Assembly (NCBI GenBank): GCA_963575745.1
Contig: CAUYUJ010019888.1
Location: forward strand, 103,501 to 167,500
Direction: 5' to 3'
DNA from: Prorocentrum cordatum
Taxonomy: Eukaryota; Sar; Dinophyceae; Prorocentrales; Prorocentraceae
DNA: 64,000 bases
Below the pieces are notes generated by a model that was given only the letters and a program-made list of their open reading frames with translations, was not told where the DNA came from and ran no database searches. This document shows positions 44,484 through 54,365 of this stretch, piece after piece. Within the stretch, counting starts at the first letter, position 1, and each line of letters opens with the position of its first letter. The translations under genes were made by a program, and so were the position numbers.

Positions 44484-46030
44484 CCATCCGTGAGTCCATT
44501 CACCTAGAGCCAATGGCATTGGGGGAGGCGCAGGCGGCGAATTGTCGACCGCAGGTGTGCCCCAGAGAGGCCTGTCGTTCCAATTGGCACTGTCACAGAA
44601 TCGACCAGCCTCTTCAGCGGCGCGGAGGCAATCGGGTCGAGCCCCCGGTACCAAATTTTGAGCGTTGTCCAGGTTTGTTAAGTGGAATAAGAAATCTCGG
44701 CCGATCGTCGGAAATCCACGGATAAGGCTCCGCATTGAATCCGCCCAACTGGCCCAGTACGCAGCTGACGACAGAAGAACAGAGTCTCGTAACCCAAGAC
44801 CGCCAAAACGTAACGGCAGTCTAGCTTGTGCAACCCATGTGTCGCAGTGTACATCGTGTAGGTCCGGGCCCCACTCGTTGGATCCACAAATACCGAACAG
44901 TTGCCGAAACGTGTCCAATACATTCGCGTCGTGAGCAAGTGCTGCTGTTCTGGACGCGTGCGGCGGGGTTGTGCGCAGCAAGTGGTTGAGACGTGGTACC
45001 GCACAGAAGTGCAACAATAGCCAAGCGCATTGGAGGGAAGGGAGCTTAGGTAGGAATTTAAGTAGCTTCTCCTTCTCCTCCACTAACGCCAAGCCAAATG
45101 CCTCCACATATGCGGTTGTTCCAAACGGAGCCCCGAGTATGCGCATCCCTTGTTCTGGTAGCGGTCGGTCGTGCACCCACGGGTTGTCGTCACTCCTCTC
45201 CGCAAGTTCTGGGGGGCAAGGGTTGACATTTTTACTCCACGCGGTCAACTTTCCGATGTTGACGTCGATGTGACACACATTACGTAACGCACCACTTACA
45301 TCGTCGAAGATGGCGGCCGCATCCGCAGGAGCGCAAATGATGTATATGTCGTCCAAATATGCAATGATTTCCGCTCCTGCCGGCAACCTGGCCCGCAATT
45401 GTCTCAAAGCAGGGTCCAAAGCCAAACAGAACAAAGCGGGCATGAGGGCATCCCCCTGTTCCCCCCCGTCCCCTTGCGTGATTGTGTGCACGACGCCCCG
45501 ATTGTTTCGCCATTTGGATTGCGATGGCACGGCATACCAGTGCCGTACGAATGGTACCAATTCGTGCAAAGACCCATGTGCCATCAATTGTTCGAACATA
45601 CGGGCCCGACACACATGGTCGAATGCCCCCACACCGCCGATGCTAAGTACTACCTTATCCGGGTCTGCGTCGGTCAGATATTGTATAAGGTGCATTGCTG
45701 CATCTGTCCCACTTCGGTCGTGTAGCCCGAAATTGAATGGCCAAATTGCGGTTTTGAGGGCGTCGTGGTACTGTCGTGCAAGTGTTTTCGCAACCAACCG
45801 CCTGAAAGTGTCTCCTGCTGAGATGCCGCGGACCCGGGAATTTGGTTTCAATACCGCAGTTAGCGATGAGAAGAGCATGGCATCCCGAATAATCGTAGGT
45901 GTCTCCGCCCGTGCCACCCGTTGAGCGACCTCATGTAGCGCGTCCAATGTCGCGTCGTCCTCCAAGCATGGTTTGAAGTATTCGTATCGCGCCCCCCACA
46001 GACCACCACTGAGCCATTTCCGTGACCCCC
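44481..46030 (-). pseudogene. Reverse transcriptase domain of element 3
   Basis: Open frame 44481-46184, but its first 50 codons are out of frame with the element; the true reading enters near 46020-46085 from the upstream ORF. Motifs in order: GLWGARYEYFKP; VLKPNSRVRGISAGDTFRRL; HDRSGTDAAMHL; motif A as SIGGVGAFDH (45618-45647); QGDGGEQGDALMPALF; motif C, AYLDDIYII (YLDD at 45348-45359); CAWLLLHFCAVPRLNHLLR; and LPLRFGGLGLRDS, ending GEWTHGW before TAA. In motif A the first Asp expected by comparison with other RTs is Gly (GGC at 45636-45638), which should abolish catalysis. Codon use is less GC-biased than in the LINE at 54-61 kb. Confidence 0.85.
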
Positions 46031-47682
46031 GCAACACGGTCGCAAATATCTCTGTCCAGGTGGATTTGTTCCGCGGGGGCGAACTGAGGAAGATTATGTG
46101 GTAGATCTTCCGATGGTTCTTGTGGGCGTAGCCTTCTGTCCGTGAGCTCAGCATAAGTGTTGTCGTCTCCAGGTGCCAGTCCATTGGAGGAGATCACCCG
46201 GGCTGCATGGCTGAGTTCTCCTTGTTTGAAGAGCGCAATTATCTTCTCGATTTGCTTCGCCTCCTTCGCACTCGCATTGTCGTGCTTCCGTGCTCCATTG
46301 CTGTCGGTGGTCGGGATTGTTTGCTCCGCAAGCCATAGAAGTGTGTCCGAATCCCCAGAATCGAATAAAGCGATACGTCGTCTGAGCATCCGCTCCCCAG
46401 ATTTCCCACCATGCGTCGTAGTGTGCAGTAGCATACGTGGGAGAAGTAGAAGAAGCCTCCAAGCCCGGATGCATGTGTTTTCAGCACCGCGGTCTCGATC
46501 CCAAGTGTTGTGTGCCCGTTGTATTTCACATAAGCATTGTGTCAAGATGCGTTGGTATGGTCCTCTAATACATTTGGGGACCGACTTGAGCGTACGGATC
46601 GGTTTGTCGATCTCGATGTTCAGGTCGATGCTTTCGATGTGGTGCCATCCGTTCGGTAACCGAGCTACCCCTGCAATTTGATGTTGTGGTGGTTGTAAAT
46701 TTGGAGCTCCGCTGTTAGGAGGTCCATTGAGGCCTCCATCCGGCGGCGGCTGCACTGGCGTATGTGAGTGCAATGCGCGTGACAAGAAATACCGTGCTGC
46801 AGGTGTTTTGTAGAGCCCCACCGCAATCGCGACATAGACCGTTTCCAGCCTCCGCGCGTCCGCTGAGATTTGGGCCAGCTGGTCCATAAGTGCCTCCTGC
46901 AATGGCCTATTGAAGTAACCGTGTACCGCATGCACAGTATGGCCAGAGCTGCGTATGTTTAGCCATGTACGTAAACCCGTTTCATCAGCAATGCCCATTT
47001 GTCGCATGTTGCGGCGAATAGTTTGGAGGGCACCCCGCGCAGCCCCTACCGGGACCAAAGTATGGAAGGCAGGATGGTTTTCACAAAATATTTCGACCAT
47101 ATGTTCCAGCCATTCGATAATACTGATATCATCCTGTGTGCCGGAAGCTGCCCAAAATATTGGCACGTTCAGGAATGACCATTGTTGTTGTTCCACCCGC
47201 TCCATAATTAGAGTATGATCCGCTCCAGTCGGGATGCCGCCCACCAGGCGTAGAAATCGATGTGCAATGTCGCGTACAGGCGGGTTGGGTCGGATGCGCT
47301 CGAAATTGGCATGGTGGGCTTCGTCTCCCTCGTCCGCGTCGACGTCGGGACGGTCATGGCGTGCATCATCAACCCCCCGCAATGTTGGAGGTGGCATGGG
47401 TGTTCCGCCCTCATCCCGGACTCCAGTGATGAGAATGTCGTCATCGTCGTCGTCATCGTCAAGGTCGCTCATGGCGCCCATGTCGCATGCCAATGCTGCC
47501 TCATGGGATGGTGCCTCGGGTTCACCAGGAGGGCCCTCTGGAGTGGCCATGCCTGCTACAAGGGGCGGAGGTCCTGGAGGTGGGGCGACTGGAGTCGGAA
47601 TGGGTGGGCCAGACCGCGCCGCCGTCGGAACATCGTCAGGGACAGCCGCTGGGGGAGGGGGGCCACTGTCGTGTGGAAGGGG
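46031..47682 (-). pseudogene. N-terminal region of RT element 3
   Basis: The ORF begins with Met at 47550, but the same frame is open back to a TAA at 47683-47685, so that Met need not be the start. It has a Pro/acidic leader with a D8 run (SDLDDDDDDDDILITG). A folded-looking middle follows (FLRLVGGIPTGADHTL, IIEWLEHMVEIFCENHP, ETVYVAIAVGLYKTPAARYF). Near the C-terminal side is the family hallmark RAWRLLLLLPRMLLH followed by GGKSGERMLRRRIALFDSGD. Beyond about 46030 the frame leaves the element (frameshift into the RT frame). These domains precede the RT fingers; their function is unknown. Confidence 0.7.
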
Positions 47683-48051
47683 TTAAGATCCTAATGGCAC
47701 CCTTGCATCGACGGCGTTTCCTTCTGGCGGGGCAGCCATGGGAGTAGTTGGAGGGAGGCTGGAGGGGCCGGGGGCGGCAAGGCAAGGGGCGGCAAGGCCG
47801 GGAGGGTCAGCAAGAAACGGAGTGGGAAGCGCACCGTGGTTGGTCGTGTCGGGTCGTAGGGCGCCTATGTTTTCCTGAGCGGGGCGGGATGGGCCTCCAT
47901 CATCTTCTGCCCGGGCTTCCGTTCGGTCGAGACCGGCCGGTAGCTCAGCCTCGGCGGTTTGGGGCGGTCCGGCAGGTGCCATCAAGATCCCAAGCGATCG
48001 GAGAGCAGAGACGGCGTCCCCACGAGACATCGTAACCCTCGGAGGTGGCAT
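47683..48051 (-). pseudogene. Proline-rich N-terminal segment of element 3
   Basis: A 122-codon frame (MSRGDAVSALRSLGIL near its start) in the same frame as the 539-aa ORF below it, interrupted by TAA at 47683-47685 after RVPLGS. The sequence after the stop stays Pro-rich in the same frame (PLPHDSGPPPPAAVPDD), so this was probably one polyprotein. Confidence 0.5.
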
Positions 48052-48213
48052 CGGAGGCGGGGCGGCCTTCGGAGGCAGAAGGGGCGGACAACCGGAGGAG
48101 GGCGGGGACGGGGGCCACCCGAAGGATTCGGAGAAGAGGGGGCGGGCGGAAGCGGAGGAGGGTCGTATTCAGCTCTGCCCGGGGAGAGCGGTTCCTCTGG
48201 GGTATTACTTATA

Positions 48214-48560
48214 TTATTTGCTGCCCGTACCGGAGGTGCGACCGGCGTAGAACCTGCAAGTCGTCTTGTCGCATTTTGCTCTCCGAAGGCTGTAGTCGAA
48301 GGTGGTCGTCCTGAAGCCGTGGAGGTCGGAGCCGGAGTTGGAGCGGGATACGGATACGGATATATAGGTTGGGCTGGCCACCGCCTCTTCCCGCGACAGC
48401 GGCGGTCCTGGATTTTTCGCTTCCCCGATGCGGACACCGCAATTTGGAGAGAACCGATAGATCGTAATGGATACCACCGACATAAGCACCAGACCAAGAC
48501 AAGTGGACATCGTTCCCCAAACCATGTTGTAATATCCACATCGGGAGAGCCCATTCAGTG
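48214..48560 (-). pseudogene. Hydrophobic leader with NPGP (2A-like) motif, element 3
   Basis: This is the tail of a longer open frame. It reads a hydrophobic stretch (STCLGLVLMSVVSITIY), then RFSPNCGVRIGEAKNPGPP (NPGP at 48403-48414). NPGP is the core of 2A ribosome-skipping peptides, known in some trypanosome non-LTR elements. The usual Asp-x-Glu three residues earlier is not kept here (GEAK). Downstream, another frame becomes Pro-rich (YPYPYPAPTPAPTST), suggesting a further frameshift into the polyprotein. I recall GEAxNPGP-like strings in other dinoflagellate RT proteins. Processing is inferred, not shown. Confidence 0.5.
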
Positions 48561-48789
48561 CAACACCGTAGCCTGGAGTCGGGATCGGTCGTATCGTAGG
48601 CCCACGCCGTCGAGATTCTCTACAGTGTCCCACAAAATAACCAAAACCGTCGTGAAGCAATGAATTACTTATCGTTTTCCGTTGCCGGCACCATACCGAT
48701 ATCCGTCGCAATCGCCCGCAAGACTGCACGTAGTAAAAAACGACGGCTTCCCATACAAGCGCCAATCGCAAACGTAAATTGGTTACCTC

Positions 48790-49690
48790 GGTGTTCGTGT
48801 GGGTGCCTGTAGTCGTACTGGCATAAACGCATTTGCCAGTGCTGCAAGTGTTGGCATTCGTGTTCACGTTGGCGCCCTCGTCGGTGCCGTCGTAGGTGTA
48901 TACGGTGGTGCCGGCGTGGATGCCGGTGTCGTCGGAGGTACCGCTGGTGCTGGAGAAACCGCCGGCGTTCAGATTGGCGTAGGCGCTGGCGTCGACGCAT
49001 TCGTAACCACTGGCGTGGGTGATCGCATCGGCTTGGATGGAAGCCCCGAGTGCGCCACTAGATGTCCAATCCGATTGGGCCCTGGAGGTAGCCTGGGTGC
49101 CCGTGGTCGTGCTGGCGAAGGTGCTGTCGTCAGTGCCTTCATAGCCGCGAGCGTGCAGGTTGGCATTAGCATGGGTGCGAACGTCGTCGGACTCAGCGTC
49201 GGTGTGGGTGTGACCGCTGGTGATCGGGCTGGCGTAGGCGCACTCGTCGGAGCCGATGTCGGAGCCAGGCTTGATGTCAGAGCCGCCGCCGCCGTCGTCG
49301 GAATCGGCGTCTGGGCTGGCATCGGAGCCGGTGAACTGAGCCCCGGTATAGGCCTTGGTGATCGTGCTGGCGTAGGCGCACCCGTCGGAGCCCGTGTCCA
49401 AACCAAAATCGGAACCGACCGTCTTGCCGGAAAAGGCGTCGCCGCCGAAATCGGCGTCGGAGCTGGCGTCGGCGATGGTGGAATGAACCCCGATGTACGC
49501 GCCAACGTTCGTGTTACGGTAGGCACCGTCGTCGAAGCCGTCGTGAGCGTTAGTGTCGGCACTGGCGTGGATACCGGCGTCGGTGCTGGTGACGGCGTTG
49601 GTCGTCATGCAGGTGCAGGCGCAACCGTCGGAGCCGATGTCGGAGCCGGTGTCGGTGCTGGCGTGGTCGCCGCCATTGGCCTTAGAACAA
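48790..49690. repeat. GTCGGYGYYGGY hexamer-based repeat
   Basis: 900 bp dominated by GGCGTCGG/GTCGGTGC words with 6- and 18-bp periodicity. The plus strand reads Val-Gly-Ala hexapeptides; the minus strand reads Ser/Asp/Thr- or Pro/Thr/Ala-rich. One minus frame runs unbroken from here into the NPGP segment, so this could encode the repetitive N-terminus of element 3, or simply be repeat DNA. Confidence 0.6.
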
Positions 49691-49724
49691 CCGCCGCGCC
49701 AGGGGTCGGAAGAAGAAGGGGAGG

Positions 49725-49769
49725 GGAGGAAAAAAAAAAAACAAGCAACAAAAAAAAAAAAAAAAAAGC
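49725..49769. repeat. A-rich tract
   Basis: A12, CAAGC and A19 runs just left of the array-B element. Either part of the insertion target or the tail of another retroposed sequence. Confidence 0.8.
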
Positions 49770-51063
49770 CTGGCGAAGGACCCAACCATATGCAACTGTG
49801 AATACCGCAAGTGTGAATATCGTTTTCGGCGGCGTTACCTCTGGGTAGTGGAGACGCGTGCGAACACCCCCACTGGGGCCTTCGGTGGAGCTCCCTATGG
49901 GGCTACGAAACGCTGCCCTGGGTGGGGGAACCGCATGCAGGCAGCCCCTCTGGGGCCTTCGGTGGAGCTCCCTGTGGGGCTACGAAACGCTGCCCTTGGT
50001 GGGGGAACCGCATGCGGGCACCCCCACTGCGGCCTACGGTGGAGCTCCCTATGGGGCTACGAGACGCTGCCCTGGGTGGGGGAACCGCATGAGGGCAGCC
50101 CCACTGGGGCCTACGGTGGAGCTCCCTATGGGGCTACGAAACGCTGCCCTGGGTAGGGGAACCGCATGTGGACACCCCCACTGGGGCCTTCGGTGGAGCT
50201 CCCTATGGGGCTACGAAACGCTGCCCTGGGTGGGGGAACCGCATGCGAACACCCCCACTGGGGCCTTCGGTGGAGCTCCCTATGGGGCCACGAAACGCTG
50301 CCCTGGGTGGGGGAACCGCATGCGAACACCCCCACTGGGGCCTTCGGTGGAGCTCCCTATGGGGCCACGAAACGCTGCCCTGGGTGGGGGAACCGCATGC
50401 GAACACCCCCACTGGGGCCTTCGGTGGAGCTCCCTATGGGGCTACGAAACGCTGCCCTGGGTGGGGGAACCGCATGCGAACACCCCCACTGGGGCCTTCG
50501 GTGGAGCTCCCTATGGGGCCACGAAACGCTGCCCTGGGTGGGGGAACCGCATGCGAACACCCCCACTGGGGCCTTCGGTGGAGCTCCCTATGGGGCTACG
50601 AAACGCTGCCCTGGGTGGGGGAACCGCATGCGAACACCCCCACTGGGGCCTTCGGTGGAGCTCCCTATGGGGCCACGAAACGCTGCCCTGGGTGGGGGAA
50701 CCGCATGTGGACACCCCACCCCCACTGGAGCTTCAGGTTCGGTGGAGCTCCCTACGAAACGCTGCCCTGGGTGGGGGAACCGCATGCGAACACCCCCACT
50801 GGGGCCTTCGGTGGAGCTCCCTATGGGGCTACGAAACGCTGCCCTGGGTGGGGGCAACACCCCCACTGGGGCATGGGGCGAAACGAACCGCCACCCCCAC
50901 TGGGGCCTTCGGTGGAGCTCCCTATGGGGCCTACGAAACGCGTGAGAGGTGTGCCGAGAGCAGAGGCAAGGATGGGGAGGAGGGGGAAGGGGGAGGAGGA
51001 GAAGGAGAGGAACGCGGGGCAACCGTCTCTCAAAACGAGGACCCACACCACAGGATTGGTTGG

Positions 51064-51102
<39 letters not shown>
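49770..51102 (+). mobile_element. Retroposed repeat with internal minisatellite B and poly(A)
   Basis: Left flank CCTGGCGAAGGACCCAACCA then TATGCAACTGTGAATACCGC; array (49850-50945); GGA-rich tract; then AAAACGAGGACCCACACCAC and GGTTGGGGGT, ending in A33 (51069-51101). The flanks are the reverse complement of those around array A at 28920-30330. The poly(A) end suggests plus-strand RNA-mediated insertion. The layout of short unique ends, internal variable array and poly(A) recalls SVA-type composite elements, though no homology is claimed. Confidence 0.65.
49850..50945. repeat. Minisatellite array B, 77-bp unit, about 14 copies
   Basis: Highly homogeneous units with TATGGGGCTACGAAACGCTG, CCCTGGGTGGGGGAACCGC, ATGCGAACACCCCCACTGGG and GCCTTCGGTGGAGCTCC. 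The last three or four units (50700-50940) are scrambled. All long frames (to 475 aa) translate this unit. Confidence 0.95.
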
Positions 51103-51106
<4 letters not shown>

Positions 51107-52800
51107 CAAGACTTCCTGCTGCAATCGTTCGGCGGCCTGGTGCCCTCGCGGGATGTGAACGCGTGCACAGACGAACTGCGCAACCCCGCGGCGTGGGCGG
51201 CGGCCGTGTCGCCCCCGCCACTCTTCGCGCCCACAGCGCGGCTGGGGCCAGAACCGAGCGACGACGCCGGAAGAGGAAGAGACGCCGGAGGAGGCAGAGG
51301 AGGAAAAGGCGCCAGAGGACGCAGGGGACGAAGAGGCGCTGGAAGAGGCAGAGGGGGAAGGGGCGCCCCGGGAGGCAGAGTGCGAGGAGGCGGCGAGGGA
51401 GGCCCGCGCAGTGGCGACGAGAAGGGCAGCGAGGCAGAGGGCAGCGACACCCAGAGCGACAGCGCCTCTGACAGCGCGGTCTCCTTGCTGCCTGCGCCAG
51501 CCGCGCCGCCAGCGCCAGCGCCGCCGCGCAGTGGTGGAGGTGGGCGACGAAACCGGCGCCCGGCGCCTTCCCCAGCGCTGCCTGGCGCTTCTTGACGGGA
51601 GGGACCTGGAGTGCGTCCGGGCGCCGCCGGCCTTCCTCCGTGGCCACCTCCGCCAGCTCTACCACGCGGTCCTCGAGAAGGTCCTGCGCGCGGACGCCCT
51701 TCCTGACAACAACGGGCTGCGAGAGTGCGAGGGCGTGGGAGTTCCTCGTCCTCATGTGGCGCCGGCTGCTGCGACGGACCGCAAGTCCTGGAGCGCCAGG
51801 ACGGCGAGAGCTTGAAGCGCGACTGGAGTCAATCGAGAACGGCTCCTGGGAAGCACTGCTGGCCCCAAGCCTGCAGGGGCAGCGGCCCCCGGGAGGAGCG
51901 CGCGGCACGGGCGACGCCGAGGAGAGACGCCAGCGCCTACTGGAAGACGTGGTGGCGCGGGTCAAAGTCAGGAAGCCTCCGCAAGGCGCGGCAGCTACTC
52001 GCCTCGCGCGGGCTGGCGCCGGCCACATAGGAGACCCCGGCAGACATGCGGGACACCGCCCAGCGACCGCCGAGGCCCCTCGCCGACTTCCTGCCCGTCG
52101 CCCGACCCTCCCAGCCGGCTCGGCCCGTCGAGCATGCCCGCCGCATCTAGACCGACCGCGCCCCCTCTGCCCCGACATGGTCGCCCAGCTCCCTGAGCGG
52201 CGCCAGCTTCGAACTTCTCACGCTGACCTTGGTAAGGGACGACACGCTCCAGCTGCCGCGGCGAAGCGCTACGCCCCGGCCGCGATCCTGGCGAGTGTCG
52301 CCTGTGCGGGCTGGCCGCCTGTCGGCGCTGCTGAAAGGCAACGGCCGCGCACGAGGCACGGTCGCAGGGGGCGCCTATCGGAGGCTTGCTGGCAAGGCCC
52401 TCTCCCGGCAGTTCGAACCCGAAGTGGGAGATGCCCGTGCGTTGTCCCGGTACGCGTTGCCCACGCGCGCTGGCACAGACAGTGCTGCCCACCTCCTTCG
52501 CGCGGCCACGGACTCCGACCCCACATCTACCATCGCCAGCATCGATGGCATCGGAGCCTTCGACCACCTGCGCCGCGACCTTGCTGCTGTCGGAAACCTC
52601 TGCCTTGGTTCTGCTTGTCCTGCTCTCCTACCGCCAGCCGTCGACGCACCTTTTTGGACAGACGACGCAGGAGTCGCACACGAGGTGCGGCAGGGAGAAG
52701 GAAGAGAGCGAGGCGACCCGTTCACGCGGGCACTGTACTCCCTGACGCAGCACGGCGCCCTGGAGATGGCGCGCGCGCGGCGGCAGCTGGGCGAGACGCC
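51103..52800 (+). pseudogene. RT element 4, 5' half (interrupted by LINE)
   Basis: Starts right after the A33 tract. Pieces in shifting frames: SFGGLVPSRDVNACTDELRN; an acidic Glu/Ala-rich stretch; LRGHLRQLYHAVLEKVLRAD; ARAWEFLVLMWRRLLRR (the RAWxxLLLLPRMLLH region of element 3); SIENGSWEALL; VAGGAYRRLAGKALSRQF; RAGTDSAAHLL; motif A, SIDGIGAFDHL (about 52535-52567), with its Asp kept; and motif B, VRQGEGRERGDPFTRALYSL. The match stops after ARRQLGETPF at 52800, immediately before the expected FLDD box, at a T10/G9 run. The remainder of the gene appears at 63121. Same family as element 3, opposite strand. Confidence 0.75.
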
Positions 52801-52819
52801 TTTTTTTTTTGGGGGGGGG
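52801..52819 (-). other. Poly(A) junction of the nested LINE
   Basis: T10 then G9 on the plus strand, i.e. C9A10 at the 3' end of the minus-strand element, directly abutting the truncated RT reading frame. Part of the T-run may belong to the target, since codons for Phe-Phe are expected there. Confidence 0.6.
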
Positions 52820-53331
52820 CCTCCGCTGCGGCGGCCACAGGCCGGACGCCCGCCGCGCGCCCTCGCCGCGCGCGCCCGGTCCGCGGACCCCCGCGGCGCC
52901 CCGGCTCACCCCCCCCCAGAGAGAAGTGGGCGAGGCGGAGCGCAGGGTGCCTCCGTCTAGGGTCGGGTCTTTCACCGCCCTTCGTAAGGCTCCCCTTGAG
53001 AAAGAAGAGAGCTCGCAGCCCACGCCGACCCACCCGCCCTAAGGCGCCCCTCGGCGACGGCGCCTGCCCTCGAATAGGAGGGCGGCCCCCCCAGCCAAAT
53101 GGAGACGCTAGGGCGACGGCCCCGCGTGCGCGGCCAGCAGATAGAGAACAGGGCAAGAGAAGCAACAAGTGCAAGCAAAACAACAGGCACCACATGATGC
53201 AAACAGATGGAAACAATGAGAGGACAACAAGCATGCAACATCGCACCGCTGCTCCCCTTCTCCGAGTGCATACCACGCAAGAGCGGCGACGAGACAAGGG
53301 ACAACACAAAAACCAACGAGACGACGGAGAG

Positions 53332-53396
<65 letters not shown>
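53332..53396. repeat. (GAC)n microsatellite in LINE 3' region
   Basis: About 21 perfect GAC repeats. Two more (GAC)n tracts lie in the 5' spacer of the same element. Confidence 0.95.
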
Positions 53397-53679
53397 AGCG
53401 ACGACAGAGACAACAGCCCCCTCGCAGGTCAGCCGAAATCTGCCTGACAGAGGCGGGCACTGGACGACAGCCCCCCCCCCAGAGGTCAGACGGGAAGCGT
53501 GCTCCTCCAAACGGAAAGTCAGACCTAACGATCGCAAAGGGACGTCGTGGCATAGTTGCACTGCACACACACACACAAGCCGAGAAGCACACCCACACAC
53601 ACATGCCGAGAAGCATACAACAAGATAGAACGAGCAAGAGACGATACCGTCAAATCTAACGAGGTCAATGGGACCACAA

Positions 53680-53965
53680 AGGGCCGCATCACCACTGCGA
53701 GGCAGGAATAAGGACGTAACACGGGCCGCAGGGGCCGCAACACAACAGTGAGGCAGACACTTGCACGCAGTACGGGCCGCAGGGCCGCATCACGACAGTG
53801 AAGCAGGAACAACGCATGGACTTTAGCACGCAGCTGCACACCCTCACACACCTGCTGGGAAGCATACAACAAGATAGAATGTGCGATGGGACCACAACAG
53901 TAAGGCAGGATTTTGCACGCAGACCGGGCCGCAGGGGCCGCATCACCACTGTGAGGCAGAGAAAA
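53680..53965. repeat. Tandem repeat in LINE 3' region
   Basis: Units of about 45-60 bp with GGGCCGCA, CATCACCACTGTGAGGCAG and TTGCACGCAG. The middle is interrupted by sequence shared with 53595-53640. Confidence 0.7.
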
Positions 53966-54365
53966 CGCAGAGGAGAAGCAGGACAGGCAAGCAGGCACGG
54001 TGGGAAGCGCGCGCACGCGGCGCGGGTAGCAGAGGATCCAAGCCGCATTTTGCCACCGCGCGCACGCGGACCACAGTCGACCTGCGCGCTCGCCCCCCCT
54101 GGGCGCAGGCCACGACGGTGCCGACCCACGCCTGGCACCCCCCTGCCCAAGCACCGGTCAGGGGCTCACGCCGGGCGCCCCGCAAACAGGCCGGGCCTAA
54201 TGATGCATGGCACCAGTCATGGCCAAGAGCACGGCCGTGGCAACAAAATGGACATGCTCACGGCGCTCCGCTGGCGGGCGGCACTGGTGGAAGAGAAACA
54301 GAGAAACCTGGGCAGGACAGGAGGGAGGAGGCAAGGGGAGGCGAGACCACAGAGCGGACCTAAGT

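Larger units (their letters stand above)
52820..54365 (-). other. 3' region of the nested LINE
   Basis: No coding frame with motifs. It holds a (GAC)n tract (53332-53396) and an internal repeat of AGAAGCATACAACAAGATAGAA at about 53610 and 53855. At 53680-53965 are about five copies of a unit with GGGCCGCAGGGGCCGCATCAC and (CA)GTGAGGCAG. A 292-aa minus-strand frame across the (GAC)n tract is not called. Confidence 0.55.

Noticed and set aside
48799-49848. 349-aa Val-Gly-Ala repeat protein on the plus strand
   Set aside because: Hexamer repeat translation, ending in poly-Lys from an A-run. The minus strand leads into the RT element.
49858-51595. Long plus-strand ORFs of 403 and 475 aa
   Set aside because: They translate the 77-bp minisatellite in rotating frames and run through poly(A) as poly-Lys.
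51592-53628. 678-aa plus-strand ORF as one gene
   Set aside because: Only its first third overlaps RT homology, partly in another frame. It then crosses the LINE junction and a (GAC)n tract.
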